From GCA-2716065 sp036123135 (GTDB taxonomy: Bacteria > Bacteroidota > Bacteroidia > Flavobacteriales_D > Parvicellaceae), in the NCBI GenBank assembly GCA_036123135.1, contig JAZADZ010000060.1, positions 1 to 10,819 on the forward strand: 10,819 bases of DNA, in the 5' to 3' direction. The position numbers and the translations under genes are program-made. Positions 6,660-10,819 of the stretch are shown in pieces. The stretch's first letter is position 1; every line of letters begins with the position of its first letter. Under the pieces are notes generated by a model. The model did no database searches, was not told the origin of the DNA, and was given only the letters and a program-made list of their open reading frames with translations.

Positions 6660-8510
6660 AAAGGTTTCTTTTACAATTATCTTTCCCCTTCCATCTGTTG
6701 TTGCATTTATGTCTGGGTTAATCTCGACGCCAAAAGCAGTTCCATTGGTTGTTTTAGCATATAAATCTACAGTATGTTGTCCCAAAGGAAGGCTGTCAAA
6801 TATTGCAAATATTGAAACAACTTGAAATGCACCTGAATTTCTTATGAAACCGTGATTATCAAAATCCGGACTATTGCCATTAACTCTAACTTCGAATAAA
6901 ATACCATCACATGATGCGAAATTTCCCGTGCTAATTTCAGAATTAAAATGGATCTCAATTTTTGAATCAACGTATTGTTTATTGAAAGTAAAAGTACAAT
7001 TTGTAGTTCCCCATGTGTCGTTGTGGAGAGTAGGAGCTGGATTGAAGTTGCTAAATTCTGTATAAATTGAATTGGATGCCCAAGTTGCATTGCCGTCACC
7101 GTCGGAAGTTAATATTTTCCCGAATCCCGAATTACCATCTTCATACTGAAAGGTGCCAACTAAGTCTAATTTTGCAGATGGGGAATTTGTTCCAATGCCT
7201 ATGTTACCATTGTATAATATGGTCATTACATCTCCTGTTTGATTCATTTCCCTAAATCTAAAAATTGGTTCTGTTGGACCAGGGTTAAAAGAGGTCTCAA
7301 AATCTAAAGGCTTAGCAAAGCCAGGTTGTTTCCCAATTTTATGAGCATATGTACCATTAGTACTTGAGTATTCCCAACCTATATAGCTGTCGTAACTGAG
7401 TGATAATTTTTCCCCTGGATTTGAGGTACCAATACCAACATTTCCTGTGTTTGAATTAAAGATATCATTATTGTTTATCGTCCAATCATTGTCAGGACCA
7501 GTTACCGTTGGGATGTTTACCCAAGTAACGTTTCCACTTCCGTCTGTTTTTAGATATTGATTGGCAGTCCCATCAGACGAAGGAAGTTTGTATGGACTAA
7601 AACCGTTATCAATCTTAATTGTACCATTTAAAATGTGTAGCTTTTCGGTTGGATTAGTTGTTCCAATTCCAACATAATTTGCAGAATTATTTGTGAATAT
7701 GTTATTGCCATTTTTTTTCCAGGATAGCGGTATAGTGTAGCTAGCACCAGCATCAGAAAGTTCTAAATCCCCAGAGCTATTAATTAAAAAATTAGTAATT
7801 AATTCGTTAGTTGGATCATCATCTAGTTCTATGAAGGAACCAGATATTAAATAGGGGTCTGAAATTAACCCAGTACCTGAAACAGAGATATTATTTCCAC
7901 CATTTATATAGCTTTTAAAGTCAACGGTTGTAAGTAAACCTGCTTCGTTGACATAATCAAAAGTTCCGTTATTATTGGTTGCTAGCGTAGATAAAGTATT
8001 GTCGCTTATAATGTATGGGGAAGAGCTATGTCCAGTTCCGCTTATTGTAATGTTGGTTCCATTGGTAATAAATGTTCCAGGATTGGTTACAAATTCTGCT
8101 CTATTAGCTCTAAATGCGAATGGAACAGAAACCAACTGTTGTGTTCCTAGATCTTCATAACCATTTCCAATGTTAATTTGAACATTCATGAAAAAATCAT
8201 CTGCATTCCAGTCAAGGTTTCCAAATTGACTTATTATACCATTTCCAGTTGTTGTTCCATTTCCAATTTGAAGGCTAAACAGCCCATTACTTGCAGTGGT
8301 TAAATTGTGTTCTTCTTCGTATATTAAAAGATTGTTAGAAGTTCCTTTGAAAATTGCAATTTTTACATCAATAGATTCTTGATTCAACGGATTACCGTTA
8401 ATGTCAAAAGCAATTGCTTGATAGTTGACCAGCTTTGGAACAATTTGAGCAGGACAAACAAAGCAAATAAATAAAAAAAATAGAGTAGAGTAGTGTTTAA
8501 GTTTCATCAT
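6657..8510 (-). CDS. Secreted tail-fibre-like protein with GIGT linker repeats and a unique C-terminal head
   Basis: A 617-aa exported protein, rich in Asn, Gly and Thr. The signal peptide covers about 1-21, with likely cleavage CPA|Q. The N-terminal domain (about 26-138; VNYQAIAFDINGNPL, SNGLFSLQIGNG, LVSVPFAFRANRAE) is of a type seen at the start of many Bacteroidota secreted fibre proteins. Then come two copies of an NIS-SGTG-PYLIS module (153-169, 207-223), an ELDDDPTNELI element, and three GIGT-x-P-x-KL stalk linkers (280-291, 358-369, 437-448). The last roughly 135 residues (483-617) form a separate beta-rich domain ending GRGKIIVKETF, with no S74 chaperone and no recognisable T9SS sorting domain. 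The ATG at 8510 (or the adjacent ATG at 8507) is chosen because the signal peptide starts there; a more upstream start would overlap the preceding gene. It begins 8 bp after the CHU_C gene, so it is probably cotranscribed. Host adhesion or surface-fibre function is inferred. Confidence 0.85.
   Translation of the reverse strand: MMKLKHYSTLFFLFICFVCPAQIVPKLVNYQAIAFDINGNPLNQESIDVKIAIFKGTSNNLLIYEEEHNLTTASNGLFSLQIGNGTTTGNGIISQFGNLDWNADDFFMNVQINIGNGYEDLGTQQLVSVPFAFRANRAEFVTNPGTFITNGTNITISGTGHSSSPYIISDNTLSTLATNNNGTFDYVNEAGLLTTVDFKSYINGGNNISVSGTGLISDPYLISGSFIELDDDPTNELITNFLINSSGDLELSDAGASYTIPLSWKKNGNNIFTNNSANYVGIGTTNPTEKLHILNGTIKIDNGFSPYKLPSSDGTANQYLKTDGSGNVTWVNIPTVTGPDNDWTINNNDIFNSNTGNVGIGTSNPGEKLSLSYDSYIGWEYSSTNGTYAHKIGKQPGFAKPLDFETSFNPGPTEPIFRFREMNQTGDVMTILYNGNIGIGTNSPSAKLDLVGTFQYEDGNSGFGKILTSDGDGNATWASNSIYTEFSNFNPAPTLHNDTWGTTNCTFTFNKQYVDSKIEIHFNSEISTGNFASCDGILFEVRVNGNSPDFDNHGFIRNSGAFQVVSIFAIFDSLPLGQHTVDLYAKTTNGTAFGVEINPDINATTDGRGKIIVKETF
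7188..7673 (-). repeat. Three GIGT-type stalk linkers in the 617-aa fibre protein
   Basis: Short [VI]GIGT-x-[NS]-P-x-x-KL units are encoded at 7659-7673, 7425-7439 and 7188-7202 (positions of the [VI]GIGT codons). They are usual separators of stalk modules in phage tail-fibre and Bacteroidota fibre proteins. On the + strand they show as recurring 'ccaat(a/t)cc' patches, but the DNA is diverged, so conservation is at the protein level. Confidence 0.8.
7842..8054 (-). repeat. Tandem N-I-S-SGTG-PY-IS modules in the 617-aa fibre protein
   Basis: Residues 153-169 (NITISGTGHSSSPYIIS, 8004-8054) and 207-223 (NISVSGTGLISDPYLIS, 7842-7892) are a diverged duplication 54 residues apart, with 11 of 17 positions identical. 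Confidence 0.8.
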
Positions 8511-8518
8511 ATTAGGTA

Positions 8519-9031
8519 TTAACGGACAACTTGAACCCATCCACTTACGGAAACGTTAGAATTAGAAACTTCAATTACGTAGAAATAGGTACCAGTTACA
8601 ACTTGTTGGTCGTTGATGTTAGTTCCATCCCAAACAACGTCTAAATTATTGTAGTTTTCAAATTGACGTATAATTTCTCCCCAGCGGTTAAAGATCACAA
8701 CTGAATTTTGCTCATATTGTTCATTTAAGGGTACAATCCAAGTGTCATTTGTTCCATCTCCATCTGGGCTAAATGCATTGGGAGGAGAAATTGGTAAAAC
8801 AACGGGACTTAATGTAAAATCGCCTTGTTCAAAACCCTGAGACAATACTAAATTGGATGAGGAATCTACTTTTACAGCTACTTCCCCAAGATTATCCATA
8901 ACAATTAAGCTATTTGTTTGGTGATAACCTCCATAGGAACCAATAACATCTCTTGAAATGTACACATTTTGACTATATCCAATTCCAGAAAGAAGAACTA
9001 AAACAATATTTAAAAAAAAGAGTCTAGCCAT
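8519..9031 (-). CDS. Short T9SS type-B sorting-domain (CHU_C) protein
   Basis: A 170-aa exported protein. The signal peptide is about 1-20 (YS|QN). Residues 21-70 form a compact module ending LVLSQGFEQG, matching the N-terminal 'QGF(Q/E)Q' module of many T9SS-exported proteins. Residues 84-170 are a complete gliding-motility-associated C-terminal domain: PNAFSPDGDGTNDTW (84-98), VVIFNRWGEIIRQF (111-124), WDGTN (134-138), GTYFYVIEV (147-155) and terminal WVQVVR. This is the type-B signal that sends proteins through the type IX secretion system across the outer membrane. Usually it ends adhesins many times larger; here almost no cargo precedes it. Its ATG shares one base with the upstream gene's stop (TAATG), implying translational coupling, and the next fibre gene starts 8 bp after its stop. 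No PorP/SprF-like partner gene is visible. Possible role: surface anchor or baseplate for the neighbouring fibres (inference). Confidence 0.9.
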   Translation of the reverse strand: MARLFFLNIVLVLLSGIGYSQNVYISRDVIGSYGGYHQTNSLIVMDNLGEVAVKVDSSSNLVLSQGFEQGDFTLSPVVLPISPPNAFSPDGDGTNDTWIVPLNEQYEQNSVVIFNRWGEIIRQFENYNNLDVVWDGTNINDQQVVTGTYFYVIEVSNSNVSVSGWVQVVR

Positions 9032-9033
9032 TA
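9029..9033 (-). promoter_or_regulatory. TAATG stop-start overlap between fibre and CHU_C genes
   Basis: On the - strand the S74 fibre gene ends TAA (9033-9031) and the next gene starts ATG (9031-9029), sharing one A. Terminating ribosomes can restart here, so the two products are likely made in linked amounts. Confidence 0.75.
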
Positions 9034-10819
9034 TTTATTTTTCAAGTTTTCAATTTCTTTTTTAAGCTCTTCAATCATTTCTTGTTGTTCTTGAATGGAT
9101 TGGATAAGTACAGGAATTAATCCAATGTAATTCATTGCCTTGTAATTTATTGGTTCACCCTCCAAATTGGTTTTCTCATTGAATTTTCCTGGATGTACAC
9201 CATCCTCTACCAACTCAGGAAAAATTTCTTCGACTTCTTGTGCTATTAAACCATATTGAAGCTTTTTGGAAAAATTCATGTGAGCATATTCAGAGCTATT
9301 TTTAAAAAAGTATGTTTTTGTTTGAAGCTTCATTAAATCTTCAAGTGCACCTTCATATTCATCTATATTTTCTTTAAATTTTAGGTCAGAAGCTGCTGAC
9401 CAAGTTCCGGAATAAGCCCCATTCCCAGAACAATAAACACCATATTTTGTTCCTGAAGAAAGTGGTCCAGTTGATCCAAAAACACCATACTTTGCACCTG
9501 TTGAGTTTCCATCTGCATAGCCATTCAAAGCAAATGTTGAAAAAGAGGAGGTTCCATCATTATCCACGTTCGAATAAATACCAACGGTATATCCGGAAAC
9601 ATTTCTGTCAAGATATGAGGCAATTCCATACATTACTCCTGAACTTTGCTTGTCAATTTCAATTTTTTGTCCATAAATTGAATTTTGAGTCCAAGAATCA
9701 TTAATATCAACATCAAGAAGCGCATCAGTAGAAGTTGTACCAATTCCAACAGAACCATCGTAATTGACAACAAATGCACTATTTCTAACAGAAGATGTTC
9801 CATTTCCAACCTCAAACATAACGTCAAATGTTCCAGCAGTTCCACTATTTTCAGGATAAGCACCAACAGAGAATTCAGCTCTGCCTTCAGCACTGGCATA
9901 CTCACCAAGCGCTGTAGAACCGTTTCCGGATGCTTCACTGCTAACTCCCCCAGCAAGACTTCTAATTCCAGTTGCACTATTGGCTTGTCCAAAAGATGTA
10001 GAGTTGGATCCAGAGGCAGTATTATTTTGCCCAAATGCAGCAGAACCAATACCAATATTTGCATTGTCCCATTCTGTTCCAATTACAGAACCAGCTCTTA
10101 TAGCTTGTTTATTGGGTATCCACATAAATCTTCTTCCATTCCCTGAAGTGGGAGTGGATCCACTTGTTCCATCAAATAACACTGCACCGTCTTCAACATG
10201 AAATTTTGATGATGGAGAGGAAGTCCCAATACCAATTTTACCATCTTTTCCTGTTAAAATTTTTCCATAACCGTCTTCCTGCCAAAATAAAAAATTATCA
10301 TCTACATCAAAGCCCATTGTTCCAGCCCAAGTTCCATTATTATAAAAATCCACTGACGCTTTTGTGTTTGCGGCATCTAGCTCTAAGCTTGCTAAACCAT
10401 TCACAGAACTTTCTATCTTGACTTGAGTATTTCCAGGATCGTGAATGTGCAATTTATCGTCGGGGTTGTTGGTGCCAATTCCAATGTTTCCACTATTGGC
10501 GTTATATATATCTGAACCATTCAAAACCCAATCGTTGTCGTTTGCAATACTAGTCGGATTTACCCAACTTGCAGCTCCTGAACCATCGCACTGGAGAATG
10601 TAATCTGACTGTTGATTTCCATCATCATAAATCATCTGCCCTTTGATAAACAGATTAGTTGGAGCAGAAACTGGAGATCCCAAATTATTTCCAACAAGTG
10701 ATATTTCATTGGAAGAGATTTTAATACGATTTATACCATTAGGTAAATCCGATTCCATACCTATTCTAATGTCATTAATTGAGAGATTAGCAGATTTGTT
10801 TGAGCCATTTATTCTAAAT
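9031..10819 (-). CDS. Tail-fibre-like protein with YadA-like head repeats and C-terminal S74 chaperone (N-terminus beyond window)
   Basis: The frame stays open to the window edge. Twenty codons upstream of the Met at 10758 are in frame without a stop and read as fibre-like sequence (SINDIRIG before MESDLPNG), so that Met is almost certainly internal and the gene is 5'-truncated by the window. Counting from the Met (575 aa): a DGSG-WVN / NDNDW element (58-77), GIGT linkers at 92-96, 175-179 and 337-341, a YadA/Hep_Hag-like block at 235-300, then glycine-rich beta repeats of YGV/YGI type (about 376-445). The C-terminus from about 457 is the peptidase S74 / endosialidase-type intramolecular chaperone: SDLKFKENI (457-465), YGLIAQEVEEIFPELV (502-517), NYIGLIPVLI (543-552) and a final coiled coil (about 553-575). 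Ser457 and Lys462 keep the S+5 spacing of the endosialidase Ser911/Lys916 autocleavage dyad. The family folds as trimers and clips off the chaperone. First visible gene of the cassette. Confidence 0.92.
   Translation of the reverse strand, partial: FRINGSNKSANLSINDIRIGMESDLPNGINRIKISSNEISLVGNNLGSPVSAPTNLFIKGQMIYDDGNQQSDYILQCDGSGAASWVNPTSIANDNDWVLNGSDIYNANSGNIGIGTNNPDDKLHIHDPGNTQVKIESSVNGLASLELDAANTKASVDFYNNGTWAGTMGFDVDDNFLFWQEDGYGKILTGKDGKIGIGTSSPSSKFHVEDGAVLFDGTSGSTPTSGNGRRFMWIPNKQAIRAGSVIGTEWDNANIGIGSAAFGQNNTASGSNSTSFGQANSATGIRSLAGGVSSEASGNGSTALGEYASAEGRAEFSVGAYPENSGTAGTFDVMFEVGNGTSSVRNSAFVVNYDGSVGIGTTSTDALLDVDINDSWTQNSIYGQKIEIDKQSSGVMYGIASYLDRNVSGYTVGIYSNVDNDGTSSFSTFALNGYADGNSTGAKYGVFGSTGPLSSGTKYGVYCSGNGAYSGTWSAASDLKFKENIDEYEGALEDLMKLQTKTYFFKNSSEYAHMNFSKKLQYGLIAQEVEEIFPELVEDGVHPGKFNEKTNLEGEPINYKAMNYIGLIPVLIQSIQEQQEMIEELKKEIENLKNK
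9736..10485 (-). repeat. Three GIGT-type stalk linkers in the S74 fibre protein
   Basis: [VI]GIGT units are encoded at 10471-10485, 10222-10236 and 9736-9750. The first is followed by NNPDDKLHI and the second by SSPSSKFHV, matching the linkers of the fibre protein encoded at 6657-8510. The third has TSTDALLDV, a looser version. Confidence 0.8.
9859..10056 (-). repeat. YadA/Hep_Hag-like head repeats inside the S74 fibre protein
   Basis: Residues 235-300 (counted from the Met at 10758) follow the spacing of trimeric autotransporter head repeats, S-x-[AS]-x-G about every 14 residues: GSAAFGQNNTASG, SNSTSFGQANSATG, IRSLAGGVSSEASG, NGSTALGEYASAEG, RAEFSVGA. About four and a half repeats are visible. 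Such repeats form a left-handed beta-roll in trimers, which fits the S74 trimerisation chaperone at the C-terminus. Confidence 0.8.

Noticed and set aside
8511..8540. Upstream start of the 617-aa fibre (GSSCPLIPN extension)
   Set aside because: It would overlap the end of the CHU_C gene and precede the signal peptide; the ATG pair at 8505-8510 is preferred.
9633..10082. - strand 149-codon frame inside the S74 fibre gene
   Set aside because: Out-of-frame Leu-rich shadow of the Hep_Hag-like repeat region, with no start context and no domain.
9685..10146. Long + strand open frame (about 150 codons) opposite the S74 fibre gene, with further overlapping + strand frames up to 10421
   Set aside because: Low-complexity Ser/Arg/Asn or Leu/His-rich translations that mirror the repetitive Gly/Ser/Asn-rich fibre gene; no recognisable domain, and the antisense frame is a clear S74 fibre protein.
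6657..10819. Prophage or phage tail operon
   Set aside because: Fibre modules are phage-like, but no capsid, portal, terminase, baseplate, lysis or integrase genes are present, and the signal peptides plus a T9SS domain point to a host surface system.

Overview
The window looks like chromosomal DNA from a member of the Bacteroidota, most likely a Flavobacteriales-type marine or freshwater bacterium. The evidence is low GC, start codons mostly without Shine-Dalgarno sequences (A/T-rich leaders instead), lipoproteins and signal peptides of Bacteroidota style, and above all a type IX secretion (T9SS) type-B sorting domain of the gliding-motility CHU_C family. I see no tRNA, rRNA, CRISPR array, transposase, integrase or attachment site.

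Left part (1-2597), housekeeping. The tail of an unidentified + strand gene (1-100) overlaps the end of murQ on the - strand (MurNAc-6-phosphate etherase, cell-wall recycling). Divergent from murQ is a Bcp-type peroxiredoxin, followed by recA. recA has a 12-bp perfect palindrome overlapping its presumptive promoter and a strong intrinsic terminator after it.

Middle part (2598-6655), envelope genes. These are a TPR-repeat lipoprotein (+), a serine beta-lactamase-fold lipoprotein hydrolase (-), a DUF445 membrane protein with an internal duplication (-), and a small lipocalin-like lipoprotein (+). Convergent neighbours are packed with 1-nt gaps.

Right part (6657-10819), the most unusual region: a tightly spaced - strand cassette of three exported proteins. 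In transcription order they are: (i) a long fibre protein, open at the window edge, with phage-tail-fibre GIGT linkers, a YadA/Hep_Hag-like head-repeat block and a C-terminal peptidase S74 intramolecular chaperone; (ii) a 170-aa protein that is little more than a signal peptide, a 'QGF' module and a T9SS type-B sorting domain, whose ATG overlaps the preceding stop (TAATG); (iii) a 617-aa fibre protein with a signal peptide, a Bacteroidota fibre N-terminal domain, the same stalk modules, and a different C-terminal beta-rich head without S74. I infer a cell-surface fibre/adhesin system built from tail-fibre modules and linked to T9SS. The cassette's function is not demonstrated by sequence alone.
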